Origin: Mortierella sp. BCC40632
Taxonomy: Eukaryota > Mortierellomycota > Mortierellomycetes > Mortierellales > Mortierellaceae
Length of the DNA: 64,000 nt
Direction of reading: 5' to 3'
Assembly: GCA_011634665.1 (NCBI GenBank)
Contig: WAEK01000001.1
Coordinates: 2,120,501 to 2,184,500, forward strand
The position numbers were made by a program, and so were the translations under genes. Positions 12,028 to 23,045 of this stretch are shown piece by piece; position 1 is the first letter of the stretch, and each line of letters begins with the position of its first letter. The notes under the pieces were generated by a model. It was not told where the DNA came from and did not search any database. It worked only from the letters and a program-made list of their open reading frames with translations.

Positions 12028-13565
12028 AAAATAAAATCGCGGGGAGCTGGTGGTGAGTCACTGTAGTCCTTGTTACACATTGAATGAAAGAGCGACAAGG
12101 GAAGAGAGTCGGATCCATACATCGACGTAGATCATAGCACATGGGATGTTAGGAAGTGCTTTGAGATGGAGAACAGAATTAGCTGAACCTATGTCGATCT
12201 GACTTGCTCCGCATTGAATGGAAAGAGGGCCTAGGAGGTGATTCCGGAGGTCAATGTGGAATGTTGCGATATGGTATTCTGACGATTCCATGCTGTTTGT
12301 TGATATTGCCGCGGATAGGAGAGCATTGCATAGGTGAGTACATATTGACGGGGAATCTTGGCGATTTGGGCGCACAAGGACACATTAGACTTACTTGTAG
12401 AAGAGCACCGCTAGAATAGCCGTCTCATCCACTTCCTTTGGATCCGGTGACAGAAATTCCATTCCAACAATTGTACCCTTGAGATCAATGGTGGATATCT
12501 GCAGTTGTTGGGATAAGTACAAAAGTGAGCATACAAATCATGCTCGTTTTCTGCAGGCTCCAAACCCAAAAAATGCTGTGTTCCCTACCCTTTCTATTGG
12601 ATCAAAGCATGTTCTTGTAGTATTCCTTAGGACGACTAACTTGATGCAGTTCTGTAGAGCCGAGACGGCGATAAGGCGGTTTCTAATATCAGGAATGCAT
12701 GCACATTAGACGCCAAATCCAAAATCCAAGAGTTTTCTCACGGATTAAGTTTGGTTCCTACGTTGGATCAACAGCAAGTTTCGCCCCGACATGGGAGCAG
12801 TCGAGTCCCGGAGGTGAAATTTCAATCTAGGCAATGAAAATAATGAACGTCTTATTAGGTCCCGGGGAAGATGAAAAAATAAAGTCCAGCAAACGTTCGG
12901 TCTACATGTGAATAGTGAGAGATTCTAACCTCCTTGATAGTGTAAAAGTGTCCACGGTATCCGGAGGCAGTCTGATTGCCTTGAAAGGTGAGAAATGACA
13001 ACACTCCTGAATCTGATGTTACAACCAGGATAGTCGGAGAGGCTGATAGCGGAAGATATCCGAGCCTGGGCAGTTCATTGCTTCCGTCAATGTCCATTGA
13101 ATCGTCGCTGCTGCCATCCCTTTCTTCCACGTCAAACGTGCAGTAAAGCGGCTTCATATCTCTGATCATTCCAAAAACTGGCTGCTCATGAACCACTTCA
13201 AGTGTGCCTGTTGGCCCTGAATCCTGGTTACTTGTTCCGGCTTTGAATCTACAGAGAGAAAGATATGTCCCCTTTTGGGCACACGTGTCGCGTTTATGAA
13301 AAGGTTAACTCATGTTACTGCCAGTCTGGCAGACGCCTTTTTTTTTTTTTTTTTTTTTTTTTTAGGCTGAATGAAGGTCATTGTTTCTCCTTACCTTGCC
13401 AAACACAAGGTCCATGTCGACCAGGGAAAGCGAATCGATGTTGTCTACATGGCATCTGTCACTCCGCTGTGGGTCCGTCCAGTTTCCAACACATGCCTGA
13501 TGAATCACTCCAGGTGGTTGAAGATGCTTCGAAAACACCCTGATCTTGGAATAGTCATTCTCCAT
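7162..13565 (-). CDS. CPSF-A / MMS1_N superfamily protein (DDB1, SF3B3/Rse1, CPSF160 relatives)
   Basis: A large beta-propeller protein of the family that scaffolds splicing (SF3B3), 3'-end processing (CPSF160) or CRL4 ubiquitin ligase (DDB1). At least 14 exons are readable on the minus strand, from MENDYS at 13565 to the stop at 7162. Clear exons include 13248-12930, 12826-12762, 12682-12589, 12498-12395, 12292-12121, 11970-11193, 11065-10550, 10442-10114, 10004-9858, about 9763-9653 and 8136-7162. Family marks are PPGVIHQACVGNW at the N-terminus, HVGAKLAVDPTNRLIAVSAL, LQNCSPIMDFC...LFVCSG in the middle, and near the C-terminus AGGIFGVGYSRG and VIDGNLVDQYLDL, the classic CPSF_A ending. Which paralogue it is cannot be settled by eye. 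Exon 1 and exon 2 do not join in phase (57 whole codons against an entry needing one base), so a small exon between them or a sequence error is likely. An intron carries T11-A37. Confidence 0.85.
11978..12025. repeat. T11-A37 homopolymer junction in an intron
   Basis: Eleven T are followed directly by thirty-seven A, inside the intron between exons 12292-12121 and 11970-11193 of the CPSF-A-like gene. It could fold as a T/A hairpin. On the transcript the tract reads as U, then A, just before the 3' splice site. Length is likely variable and prone to assembly error. Confidence 0.85.
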
Positions 13566-13725
13566 AGCGTGTCAACAGGTTGAGTGAAAGGAAGGAAGCA
13601 TGTCGCCATCCTGTCACTCTCTTGCTCATGTGACGGTCGCTGTTCCAGCCACACGGAATAAAAAAAAAAAAAAAAAGTTTATATGATATGAAAATGGGGA
13701 GTAAAGCTATGTAAGTGTTCGTATT

Positions 13726-15489
13726 CTATGCAAAAGTGTTCGAGAGAACAACGGCGCCTGCAACAACAGCTACTGCAGTCAAGGCACTGCCAGTGGAGCC
13801 TCCCATCACACCCGCATTCAAGCGAGCCAGCTGCTCAGTCGAGTTCGGGTATCTGGAAACGCAGACTTGCTCAATCTCACCGCAGAGGACACCAATATCG
13901 ATAAAGTGGGGGTCCAATGGGCTTGTCTTGTTGTTGAGTTGGCGCGCGTAGTATCTGAAGATAGCGGCAACAGTATCAATGTCCTCAGATTCCTTCATCA
14001 GCCAAACAGTCTCTCCTTTACGGATCTTGATGTTCTCATGGGTAAAGATCTTGTAGTTGTTATGTACCATTGTAAGGGTTGCAATGGCCATGACCTGAGG
14101 AATAGCACAGAACTTGAAGCACGATGGGTTCTTGATCATGCTAAGGTACTCGAGGACATCCTTGATGTGTGCCATAGCATTGAAAACCATATGGTCCAAA
14201 CACTGGAGAGCCTTTGTCTTGTTCTCTGGCTTGGCGAAGTCTTCCATTGTATCAGCATATTGACCCCAGATTTCCTTGGGCCAGAAGAATCTCTTGTCGC
14301 GCAAGTCCTCCAAAAAATCGCGAGTGATGTTTGTCTTTTGCAAAAAGAGTCCCATGGAGTTGGACAAATCCTTTCTCTTTGCAACCATAGGCGCTACAAT
14401 ATTAGTCGAAAAGGAATGACGGCAAGCTATATTAGTCTCATAGGTCTCAGCAAGTATAGACATCAAAGCAAAGACTTGACGACAAAGCTTACATTCAAAT
14501 CCACATGCGCTAAACATCTCACTCAGTCCCAGACCGACAAGGCCAGCAACGTAGTGGCAGTACTCGTCATAGTCGGCGTTCGTCTCGACGTTAATTCCCG
14601 CAGTTGCATAGTGAGCCATACCATCCCCCATACGCTTGGTGATATCAGCGATAATGGACTGATAGGCTGGCTTCAGGAGCAAGAATGCGTCGATAACGGC
14701 ATCAAACTCGACCAACAGTTGACGGTCTTTCTCGTTGGGTCCATCTATGGGATTGAGTAACAAAGGACATTAAGGTTACACGTTTGTTCGAAGTGGCTCA
14801 CTATGCTCTCCATGCTCTTCCGTGCTCTTCACTGTTCCAATGCACTTCTTTGCTCCCATTTAACTGCCATGGCGTTGTGACCAAAGCTCCCGGCTGGAAC
14901 TGTGCGATGTAGTCTGTGCACGTACTCTTATTGAAGGTCCAACCCTTCTGGTAAATGATTTCGTGAAATTTCTTCAGATAAGGGATCTTAATGTCGAGGT
15001 CAATGGTCATGTCGTCCTCTATGAACGCAGGAAGGGACGGGGGGTGTTATGGACATAGTAGGCTGGCTGTTAATAAGAATAGTAACAGCTCGGGAAGATT
15101 AGGCAAACAGACAGTGGAAAAAGAGAAGCTCACACATACCAATGGTGTCCAGACCACGAAGGATCAAGTAGAACAAGCAAATCTTTGTAAAAAAAAAAGG
15201 TCGTTAGGCTTGCTGTCGGACAACGTCTAATTCTGAAAGACCCCCCCTCGCGCACAAAGCAAACCAACAAGCCCGCAGAGTCAGGAATTCTTACCGGATC
15301 TTTCAGTTCCTCGTCTAAATCTTGGATAACAGCGGAAAAGCTTCGCGAAGTCATGTTGAGGTGATGGTAAATTCTTTCCCTGTTCTTATTGTTACTGTAG
15401 TCATGCTTTGCCTTGGGAGAGAGCTTGTATTGCACCAGTGCTACTACCTCGGAAGGATGGAAGAGCGAAGCAAGAATTGCAGATGCCAT
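13726..15489 (-). CDS. ERG9: Squalene synthase (farnesyl-diphosphate farnesyltransferase)
   Basis: Joins two farnesyl diphosphates into squalene, the first committed step to sterols, on the ER membrane. Exons on the minus strand: 15489-15295, 15182-15140, 15018-14926, 14744-14493, 14393-13726, giving 416 aa, typical for the family. Both Mg-binding aspartate motifs are present: LDTIED near residue 75-80 and RDFLED near 220-225. SNSMGLFLQKTN precedes the second. The C-terminus is a hydrophobic membrane anchor (ALTAVAVVAGAVVL). The last intron (14492-14394, 99 nt) is a multiple of three without a stop, so it looks like coding sequence; comparison with the family shows it must be spliced. The start at MASAILASLF is the first Met that fits the family; the upstream frame is CT-repeat. 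Upstream lies a strong coding-strand CT tract. Confidence 0.97.
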
Positions 15490-15539
15490 TGCAAAAGTGT
15501 AGAAAGGGGGGAGGAAAAGGAGAATGCTATATGTGAGAA

Positions 15540-15790
15540 GACAGCTAGAACTCGAGCAGGTGAGCAAAGAGAAAGAGATGCGAGGAGATGACGGAAAAGA
15601 GAGATGCGGAGAGATGACTGAGAAATGATGAGTGGAGAGAGAAAGAAAGAGGAAGAGAGGAGAGAACGGTGGGAAAGAAAGGGAGAGATGGGGAAAGGAA
15701 AAAAGAAAGAGAAGCGAGATCGATATGAGAGGAAGAGCAATGGAAAGGATGACTGAACAAGAATGGGAAAAAAGAAAACAAAAACCGGTG
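15540..15790 (-). promoter_or_regulatory. Pyrimidine-rich promoter/leader of ERG9
   Basis: For about 250 nt before the ERG9 start the plus strand is GA-rich, so the coding strand is CT-rich. ORFs here (Ser/Leu/Phe-rich or Arg/Glu-rich) are composition artefacts. Confidence 0.5.
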
Positions 15791-16100
15791 GTAAGGCGCT
15801 GGATGGGCTTTCGCTCAGTTGTGCCTGTGAGTTGTTAGCAGCAAAGCTCTATGTCGCAAGGGCACCTGTCAAGGTATCACGCACAGGTGAACTCTGATCT
15901 GTAGTGCTCTCCTCCGCCGAATGCCTGCTCGTTTTGCTCCTCTATGGCCTGTAGGTTACTACCGTTGGCCAATAGAATCCGTAGGCCAAAAATCAGGCCA
16001 CCAAGACCATGCAAAAAAAAAACGTGACAAATCTGGCTTGATTCGAAAATTAATGGGTCCCGGCCGCTGACTATCGCACATCCACCTGAGAGGTGACGGC

Positions 16101-16173
16101 GCCCAAATAGCGTAGGGGTTATCGCGTTTGTCTTGTAAACAAGAGGTCCCTGGTTCAAATCCGGGTTTGGGCA
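16101..16173 (+). tRNA. tRNA-Thr (anticodon TGT)
   Basis: A full cloverleaf folds by eye. Acceptor GCCCAAA (16101-16107) pairs with TTTGGGC (16166-16172) plus discriminator A. The anticodon stem TTTGT/ACAAG encloses loop CTTGTAA with TGT at 16134-16136. The T arm is CCTGG-TTCAAAT-CCGGG, and a B box GGTTCAAATCC starts at 16152. There is no intron. A TTTT terminator follows within 10 nt. An antisense ORF across this region (15877-16218) is the usual false protein made from the complement of a tRNA. Confidence 0.95.
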
Positions 16174-16323
16174 CTTCTTTTGCTTCTCATGCATTTTTTT
16201 CCGAGCCCCGTTCCCCACCTTGAACTTCGAAGTGACGAGGAGCTAGGCTTCAAGAGCCCTGGACGTCAGTCATCGTTCAGGACTATCGTTTTGCCTCTTA
16301 AAATTCGGGATTGTAATTTTCAC

Positions 16324-16332
16324 ATCTTACTT

Positions 16333-16364
<32 letters not shown>

Positions 16365-16397
16365 TGGGCCCCGTTAGGGGTTATCTTACTTGTTCTT
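16324..16397 (-). mobile_element. Short poly(A) retroposon insertion with 15-bp target-site duplication
   Basis: ATCTTACTTGTTCTT occurs at 16324-16338 and again, exactly, at 16383-16397. The 44 nt between them are about 25 T followed by atgggccccgttaggggtt. Read on the minus strand this is a 19-nt body with a CCCC..GGGG hairpin, then a poly(A) tail, flanked by 15-bp direct repeats: the structure expected from target-primed reverse transcription of a heavily 5'-truncated element. It lies 150 nt downstream of the tRNA-Thr gene. The parent element is not identified. Confidence 0.7.
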
Positions 16398-17506
16398 GAT
16401 CTGAGAGCGAAAGAAGATTGGGTAGGAGGTTGGACGTACGCACGCCAACAAACTAGACCTTAGCGAAAGGACCCTAAAAAAAATAGAAACTCATTGACCG
16501 ACTCTGTTTGGCGAGGCGAGCCACAGGAGCGTTTGAGACGGATATTAATGAGGCGTTATCCCGAATTATAAGCCGAATTATAAGCAGCTGTGGATACCGA
16601 ATATTAAAAGGCAAAATGACTGTCCCGAAGTTTAGCTTTGTCCGGTTCCTCGATCCCTCTCTTTTCCTTTTTGTACTCTGGGCAAATGTTAGGACGCTTA
16701 GCTGTAGTCGGATAGAGGTTTGTGTATTTTATGGTAACTAGTTGCTAAGCGAAAGCCCGAACTACAAGTGACCTGGAAAGAATGCTACTGCAAATACAAC
16801 CTAGTCGAAAAAAAAGGGTCCCAAATGCCAAGGTCTTAAGTGTAGACTAGGTTTAAGGACGGCGGGAAAAGATTAGGAGTAGTCAAGTTGGGATGCTTGC
16901 TTAAGTTCAAAATATAAACATTTCCAATTCCAGATTGACTCTGGAGCTATAAATGACTCCTCCAGCGGGTACTTTCATTTAAAAACTTGGCTTTCGACCA
17001 GGTAGATAGGAAAAGCAGGGAGATGTGTTTGTAGTACGACTGCATTGGAAAGCAAAGGAAATGTCGGTCTTAAGCGCTAGCACAAGTTCAGTGTAACAGT
17101 TCCACCTCAGCTCGATGCAAAGCTAAGGACAACTTTACCCAAATGGCAGCCTGATAACCAAAGGATTTTATCCCGAAGCAGCCTAGCCATCCACATAGAA
17201 TTCTAACACCGTCTGCGGCGTTAGTCAGTCATAGGTCATGAGTTTTATGATGTGTCCGCGTGTCCTCAAGGATCCATTCAGAAGAAGAAAAAATCAACAT
17301 GTCTGTCTACTCAATCAAGCAAGGGACTTGTGATCATAAATTAGTTTTATTCCATGCGGCGCATTAGTCTGTAGTAGATGCTGTGACTTCACGCATCAAC
17401 TCGATAAAGTTACATAGTTGTTAGGTGTTGTACAATGCTTTTTTTGTTTTTTTGAAGGGGAGGGGAGGGTTTCTATACATCATGCTTCTCCCCGTATCCG
17501 GAATAG
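16398..17506. other. Intergenic, nothing recognised
   Basis: AT-rich sequence between the tRNA region and the 3' end of the cyclin gene. No long ORF, RNA gene or repeat was recognised. Confidence 0.55.
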
Positions 17507-18598
17507 TTAGGTGGATCCTTGGGGCTGTCCTTGTTGTTTGAGCCATGTTTCGAGACTGTGAAGCCAATCTAGATACTCTGCCTCGCTGACAAAGAGACTG
17601 AACTTTACTTGGTTCAGGAACTCCATCTCCATTACGTTGATTTCCTTAACGCTAATCCCCGTCACCTCTGACCATGTCTTATTGGTGAACGTGTTATCGT
17701 CCAAGAACTTGTTGGCGAGCATTAGTGATACTGTGAAGAGACGAAATTCAGAGCCTTGTTGTCCGTGAATTGACGGGTTATTCTTCAGTAGTTTTTGAAT
17801 GTACTTCAAGGAGAGCAGGATAACTGATGATGAGAGTTGTGTTGCTGACAGGACCTGTAACAAGTACAAGATAGGCGCTAAATTAGCTACTAGCACGAAC
17901 CACGCGGTGTACTGCAACTTTCGGCTGCATTTCATTACTGCATAACAATCAGACAAGAGTGATAGTAAGATACCTTCAAACAGAATTTCTTAAAGGCGGG
18001 GCCAGCCGAGGACGGCACAGTCATCCGGTGCGGTACGACATTGTAGGCGTTGCTGGAGGCGCCATTGATATTTGGACGGGTGTGCCAAAGGGTATAGACC
18101 ATGACCGAAGCAAACTCTGCGAGCTGCAGAGTGCTTGTCTGGGGACTGATAACGTGCTCCATAGAGGGACCACCTCGGTGATCTCGCCCTGCATCTCGAG
18201 AGTGCTGGTGGTGTTGTTGTTGGTGCGAGTGCTGAGGCTGTGCCTGAGACTTTACGGGAGGCTGTTGTTTATGGGATTGCATCTGCACTTGAGCTTGGTG
18301 CGATGTATGCTGCGCTGAGGCCGAGGCCGAGGTACCGTGGGCATGTTGCCGCTGTTGTCCCTGGAAAGAGTGCTGCATATACTGTGGTTGAAGCTGCTGA
18401 AACTGCTGGGTTTGTTGCGAAGGCTGAGTGTGCTGCTGGCTGTGCTGACTTGAGACGCGTTGCTGAAGCTGGGCCTGTTGTCCGTATTGTTGCTGTGACG
18501 AGCTATGCTGTTTGTAGACCTGTGAGGTTGGTACAACCTGGTGTGAAGTCGGCACTTGCACTAATGGAGTATGCTGGTTGGATATCTGCTGACCCCGC

Positions 18599-18665
<67 letters not shown>

Positions 18666-19062
18666 GATGGTGGAGTATCTGAAGGTGAGTTTGGGACGGT
18701 GCTTGGCCCTGAGAAACGAGGGGCATGTAGTGGGGTTGGGTGTACTGGACCCGCTGCTGGTGCTGTTGCTTCTGCTGGGGATGCGCCTGCATCGCCGCCT
18801 GCTGCTGGTACACCTGATGTTGTTGGTGCGACGCGGGCACCGTACCAGCGGAGTGATACTGAGGTGCACTATATGCAGCTGGTGCAGACCCAGGGGTCTC
18901 GACAGGCATCTGACCGAGTCCTGTTGTCGCATAGAGAGGAGCGCCAATGGCGAGTGACTCTAAAGGTCCGACACCTAAAGTTGAACGTCCGCTGGGATAC
19001 TGGATCGGATGACCCAAGGGGATGGCGGTCTGATAATAAGCGATGGGAGCGTGGGTGTCCAT
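17507..19062 (-). CDS. Glutamine-rich Pho85-type cyclin (Clg1/PHO80-like)
   Basis: A regulatory subunit for a Pho85/CDK5-class kinase. Two exons, 19062-17974 and 17854-17507, give 478 aa. Residues 1-320 are a disordered Q/H/S/P-rich leader with a pure CAA tract. The C-terminal about 150 residues are the cyclin box: LAEFASVMVYTLW, KYIQKLLKNN, GSEFRLFTVSLMLANKFLDD, NKTWSEVTGI, VMEMEFLNQVKFSLFVSE. This order matches Clg1-like and PHO80-family cyclins. The intron lies within the cyclin box, just before helix 2. The start (MDTHAPIAYYQ) was chosen because upstream reading is CT-repeat. The partner kinase and process cannot be told from the sequence. The family call is strong; the Clg1 subtype is likely. 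Confidence 0.88.
18601..18666 (-). repeat. Pure (CAA)22 trinucleotide repeat coding poly-Gln
   Basis: Twenty-two uninterrupted TTG units on the plus strand (CAA on the coding strand) lie inside the Q-rich leader of the cyclin gene. The lack of CAG interruptions suggests recent expansion and length polymorphism. Confidence 0.95.
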
Positions 19063-19204
19063 GATGACGTGCAGCGATGGTGGATAACTTTGACCCGAGG
19101 CTAAGCGAAGCGAAAGCGAGGTGAGGCGAGATGAGGCGAGATGAGGCGACCAGACCCTGCGCGATGGGGTTCCTGCAGAGATGCCCGATGGAGGCGGCGA
19201 GAGA

Positions 19205-19312
19205 AGGGAGCGTGGGGATGAGAAAGAAAGAGAGAAAGAGAGAGAGAGAGGGAGAGAGACAGAGAGAAGAGAAGGGGAGAGGAGAGAGAGAGGAGAGGAA
19301 AGGAGAGGAGAG

Positions 19313-19352
<40 letters not shown>

Positions 19353-19440
19353 AGAGAGAAAGGGAAAGAGAGAAAGGAAAAAAGAGAAAAGGAAAAGGAG
19401 AAAAGAAAAAAAAAGTAAGAAAGAAAGAAAGAAAGAGGTC
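19205..19440 (-). promoter_or_regulatory. Polypurine/polypyrimidine tract upstream of the cyclin gene
   Basis: About 150 nt (from 19261) are purine only on the plus strand, with mirror-like GA/GGA/GAAA units. The coding strand of the cyclin gene is therefore pure pyrimidine 150-370 nt before its ATG. Such a tract can form triplex DNA and may mark the promoter. Confidence 0.6.
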
Positions 19441-19962
19441 GATGCTGATGAACTCGCTGTTGTTGCTGATGACCCGAACGTGCAACCAGGCACACGGTCG
19501 CTTAGCCCGGCAAGACCATTGCATTGGTCACGGTCAGAGCACCGGTAGGTGCAGGTGCGGGCGCGCCCCATTCCGCTCCAAAAATAACACCCCTCCCGCC
19601 CGTCGATGCACCATCGTCCATCCTTCTGTCATCATCTTCATTATCGTCATCATCACCTCAGGGACTGCGACCTATCTCTGCCCGCGTCCTGCTACCCGTC
19701 TCGTCCTAGTCGGGATCATGCGCATAGTGGCCTTTTGTTTGATAGACCTTATGCTGAAGGATGGACTCTCTCTCTCTCTCTCTACGATTCATCCCAGTTT
19801 CCTTGCATCATGTTCATGCGCCCTCACTCGCATGAACTTCGACATTGCAAGTTGGATCTACAGGGAAACACCGATGACAAACGGAGGAACGTCATGCATA
19901 GACATGCCCGTGGCCTCGGGAGACACGATAGGCCTAGACGAGGCGGAAGTGAAAACGTGAGG

Positions 19963-19966
<4 letters not shown>

Positions 19967-19996
<30 letters not shown>

Positions 19997-20027
19997 CTGT
20001 CTGCCTGTCTATCTGTCCGTCTGCACA
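19967..20027 (+). repeat. (GTCT/GTCC)n microsatellite
   Basis: About 15 tetranucleotide units of GTCT with GTCC, GCCT and ATCT variants. Confidence 0.9.
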
Positions 20028-20477
20028 AAGACTGTCGTAGAAAGGAGACATATACACTCCCACAGTCTCTCTATCTCTCGCACGCTACATTTCCTAAAGG
20101 CCGTGGTGTGTCGATGCTCCAGCTCCTGGTAGAGTTACCTCCCCTGATTCCGATCCTTTTGTGCCCGCTGACTCCTTTTTTTTTCCTCTTATTTTTTGGG
20201 CTGTCTTCTCGTCGTTCTTCGGACCTTGCGCCCCGCAGTACAGCTGACAGAGCCAGGCTGCTGCGCGGGGGTGTTGAGATCGCATACCTTCTAGCCTTCG
20301 AGGTGAGCTCGGCTCTGGGGCTCAATGGCAATATAGCATTGCAGCCTAGGCAATATATCTATGAAGATGCGGAGCTGCGTGCGAGGGTGTCGACATGGGG
20401 CTCGGACAACAATAGGACTGTATCCGTTCGGAGTCGCCTGGTCTCAGAAACCAATGTGAATAGTAATAGGGATGCTC

Positions 20478-20560
20478 ATCGAAGGCGATAGCGATGGCAA
20501 TGGCGATGGCAATGACAATAGCAATGGCCATGGCCTTGGCAATGACAATGGTGATGAGCC
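20478..20560 (+). repeat. Hexanucleotide (GCAATG/GCGATG) minisatellite
   Basis: Imperfect repeats of 'gatggcaatg', 'gcgatggcaatg' and 'gcaatgacaatg' cover about 80 nt. Translation gives alternating Ala-Ile or Met-Ala peptides with no meaning. Confidence 0.75.
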
Positions 20561-22880
20561 ATGAATTAGTGAGGGAGAGTATATCGGTTTGATTCTGTTC
20601 CCCGCCGTCATGCTCGCGCTCTCTCTCTCACCACTCAACACCACATTCAGGGTCCTACGCCAAGGAGCATGCTCTCGTCAGCAACGCCCGGCGAATTCTG
20701 GCAACGTGCTCTTTCGAGCATCGAGCGAGTACGACAGCACCAACAACAGTCATGGGCAGAAGGCAATTCCTCGGCCCTTCTTGTCTCCGTCTTGCCCTTC
20801 TATTGTTTTCAATACGCGTTCCACCAACGGTTGGTATCTCTGACTTGTCTCGAGTCTTGCATGATATCTGCTGTCTTGCTCCTTGCTTGAACTTCAGACT
20901 ACCAGTCTTCATGCTCCTTCTGCCGAGTTCTTTGGCCGTGACTATCGTTACCTTAGCCATTGCATCGTCCATGTAAATCCTCTGCATGAATCTGCGTCTA
21001 AAGAAGAAGGAGTACGGGGGTGAGGGGTGGGGGTGAGCAGGGGGAAAACAGGCTGGTGTTGTCCACCCATCTTCCCGCACACATCTCCGCCTCCACATGC
21101 AGCACAAAGCAAGGGACTCCAGAGACGCGTCCTTTAGCCAAAAAGAGACAGAAAGAGCGAAGAGTACACATTTTCCCCGACCTAGGACGCGTGTCTAGAT
21201 AGCCGTTGCAACAAGATTGACTCCAGCTGCTGGAAAAGGGTGTCATGGAAACTGACAAGTTCACCTAAAACTGGATAGAGAAGAGGTCGCGGACCCCTTC
21301 CTTGACATTGAGGACGCACAAGATCGAGCAGGGGGTAGAGGAGACACGATCTCTTGCTTTTGGGTAAGATAAAGTTGCATTACAACTCTTTCATCCCATG
21401 GTAGGGAAAACCCGCAGGAAGTCGAAGGAAAAAGGAAACAAAGCACAGCTTCCCTTTGTCTCGGGATGGCGTGTCTCTCGCTTCCACGACAGATGTGAAG
21501 CATGAGATGGGTCCTCCAAAGTCAGTAATTGCTATAGCTGGCTTGTGTTCAAGTCGCATACGGGGAGACGACCATGTCGCTCTCGCTGACTTTGTGCGCT
21601 GTAGGAGATCCAGAGCCAGGAGAGCCATGTCCTCTTGGAGGAGAGGCTTTATTGCTTCAGTAAGTTTTCAAAATCACACTGATCCTTAGGAAAAGGCTCA
21701 AGAATCCCAGATAAAGAATGCTGACTCTGGTTCTCGATGCCCGTAAATGTGTCTCATCCAAAGTACTCCTGTTGTAATCTCTGCAGGTAGAGCAATCATT
21801 GATCAGACTGTTAGAGTAGTATGGTCAGCTCTATGCCTCGACCAACAAGTGGCGGTCGTATTTGCCAGAAAAAAAAAAAAAAAAAAAAAAAAAGTATATT
21901 CTGTTCTCCCATTGATAACATGTTACTTTCTCCCGTCCTCCTGGGCTTCTCGTCCCAACCCTAGAATAGCCGAAAAATTTGCTTCATCCATGATCCGACG
22001 TGTGACAGGGCGACGACTCAGGAACAGACTCCCTCGCCTATTGCCCAAGGCTTTGTTCTGACCGTTGCATGAACAGAGGCAGAAGGGAGTAACATCAGGG
22101 ATGGGACACATACTTGATCGATGTCTTTTCTTTCATCCGACACCTTTGGGAACACGGAATGTACAACAGACAGGTCATGGCCACCCGCGGTAATCACAGA
22201 CCCCCTTGTTCCTGCCATTTCGGTTTGCCTTCTGCAAACGGCGAATGGGTACAAGTACACACATGTCGGCATGGACTTCATGCAGCTGCATGGGCTTCCT
22301 GTTCTCTTCTGTCATTTGGGGTTGTAGGATTAGGCTGCATCGAAGCATTGTCAACTTCCCTGTGTCCACCTTTTGCTTGCGGTGGGAGGAAGGACCAACT
22401 GAACTGAGCGCAGGCATGAAAGTCAAGGGTGCAGCCTGTGCAAGGGAAGACGAACACACCCATCCAGGGGTGAGGGCAGAGCAACCGAAGGAATACATGA
22501 GTGGACTCCTTGCTTCCTGGCGTGAGGAAAGATGAAAAGTTGCGGTACACATGGTGTTGCACCGCGTGAAAGAGCAGGTGCCAGTGTGCTTGTTGTACAT
22601 CAACTGTAGAAGCGACTACAGCGGCAGGGGGAAAAACGGCAAGAGCCGCAACAAGTATCAGCGTTAGTAAGGGTAGTCGCAAGTTGTGCGTTGTATAACC
22701 CAAAGAAGACGGCGTCTGGATGTTGATCTATCTTTCCTCCTCCTAGCCCGTGCTTCGTATCTTGTCAGTGTCTTAACCCCTCACTATTCTTCTCTCCATC
22801 GTTTTTTACTCCTGCTCAACTATGCTCAACTCTGCTCTGCCTGCTCTATCATATTAAAGACAGGAGAACAACAAATACGG

Positions 22881-22882
<2 letters not shown>

Positions 22883-22935
<53 letters not shown>

Positions 22936-23045
22936 GGAGGGAGGAGAGAGCGCGTGTGCGTGCGTGTGCTTTATGTATGTGTATGTGAGGGAGAAATAGA
23001 GAGTAAGCAAGAGAGAAAGAGAGAGAGAGAGAGAGAGAGGGTGGG
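22883..23045 (+). repeat. (GA)n tracts
   Basis: Two long GA runs (about 22883-22935 and 23010-23040) flank a GTGTGCGTGC stretch, 700-900 nt before the Rap1 gene. Confidence 0.9.

Noticed and set aside
13867..14760. Long plus-strand ORF of 297 aa
   Set aside because: Antisense shadow of the ERG9 exons; no family match, while the minus strand carries both catalytic motifs.
15877..16218. Minus-strand ORFs with PKPGFEPGTSCLQDKRDNPY-like sequence
   Set aside because: This is the well-known translation of the complement of a tRNA gene; it overlaps tRNA-Thr exactly.
16366..16382. Possible telomere-like repeat (gttaggggtt)
   Set aside because: A single unit only, inside the TSD-flanked insertion; no tandem array, so no telomere or interstitial telomeric block is claimed.
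18561..18957. Poly-Asn, poly-Leu and poly-Val ORFs around 18.6 kb
   Set aside because: Other frames of the (CAA)22 tract inside the cyclin gene.
19131..19571. Arg/Glu-rich and Ser/Leu-rich ORFs
   Set aside because: Translations of the GA/CT tract in the cyclin promoter; no motif and no conserved ends.
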